A stretch of DNA of 12,952 nt, from positions 1 through 12,952 of the forward strand of contig CAZEYT010000079.1 of the NCBI GenBank assembly GCA_964516295.1. The letters run 5' to 3'. Position 1 is the first letter of the stretch. Every line of letters begins with the position of its first letter. The notes beneath the pieces were generated by a model. That model was not told the DNA's origin. It ran no database searches and was given only the letters and a program-made list of their open reading frames with translations. This document shows, in pieces, positions 12,902 through 12,952 of the stretch. The translations under genes and the position numbers were made by a program. Source of the stretch: CAZEYT01 sp964516295 (lineage in GTDB: Bacteria; Verrucomicrobiota; Verrucomicrobiia; Chthoniobacterales; Terrimicrobiaceae).

Positions 12902-12952
12902 TGTCCGACTCCGCTCCCGCTGTCTCGCAACACAACGACGAGATCCATGAAA
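12901..12952 (+). CDS. 5' end of a gene running off the right edge
   Basis: ATG 12901 opens a frame (MSDSAPAVSQHNDEIHE) that continues to the window edge with no stop. Its start overlaps the preceding stop (TGATG). Only 17 codons are visible. The HN.EI pattern recalls the beginnings of some class I SAM-dependent methyltransferases, but this is too short to name the product. Confidence 0.4.
   Translation, partial: MSDSAPAVSQHNDEIHE

Overview
The window looks like a chromosomal segment of a GC-rich Gram-negative bacterium, most likely a member of the Verrucomicrobiota. The indications are a PEP-CTERM-anchored exported protein, a neighbour of the TIGR02597 type (a family I associate mainly with Verrucomicrobiota), a DUF721/DciA helicase-loader candidate, a HemQ-type heme synthase in an apparently diderm setting, and a small protein family (12299-12529) that I associate with Verrucomicrobiota and Bacteroidota. 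This is inference from protein families; no rRNA or other phylogenetic marker is present.

Layout. (1) 137-2009, minus strand: two exported proteins, TIGR02597-type then PEP-CTERM, in visibly less GC-rich DNA, ending at a strong hairpin at the left edge. (2) 2212-3840, plus: a CoA-disulfide/polysulfide reductase fused to a rhodanese domain. It converges on a minus-strand pair (5832 to 3991): an unknown membrane protein and agmatine deiminase. The convergent gap holds an unusual 8-bp-period inverted repeat. (3) 5940-7968, plus: a GlsB/YeaQ-type small membrane protein, then a tight cluster of a DUF4336 protein, a BphO-type heme oxygenase and a bacteriophytochrome. The heme oxygenase is frameshifted at a T7 run. 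The phytochrome is reduced to an N-terminal PAS2 stub joined out of frame to a receiver-domain tail. This is a decayed red/far-red photoreceptor operon. (4) A DUF1460 amidase-like protein (minus, 8815-7937) and a divergent DUF4870 membrane protein (plus, 8895-9266). (5) A translationally coupled minus-strand operon (11491 to 9253): hemQ, larE and a membrane protein with a winged-helix-like tail, joined by 4-bp GTGA and ATGA overlaps. (6) Plus strand from 11585: a single-cluster ferredoxin, a strong terminator, dciA, a second terminator, a short and probably truncated hypothetical gene, a 196-bp inverted-repeat (REP/MITE-like) element, and the first codons of a gene running off the right edge.

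How the parts relate. The decayed bilin system (heme oxygenase makes biliverdin for the phytochrome) and hemQ (last step of the coproporphyrin-dependent heme route) are both heme-linked but sit in separate operons. The most interesting items are the decayed BphO-BphP module with its possible deletion scar, the HemQ-LarE-membrane protein operon, which lacks the larA/larB/larC genes LarE normally serves, and the two inverted-repeat elements. I see no CRISPR array, tRNA, rRNA or complete transposase gene.
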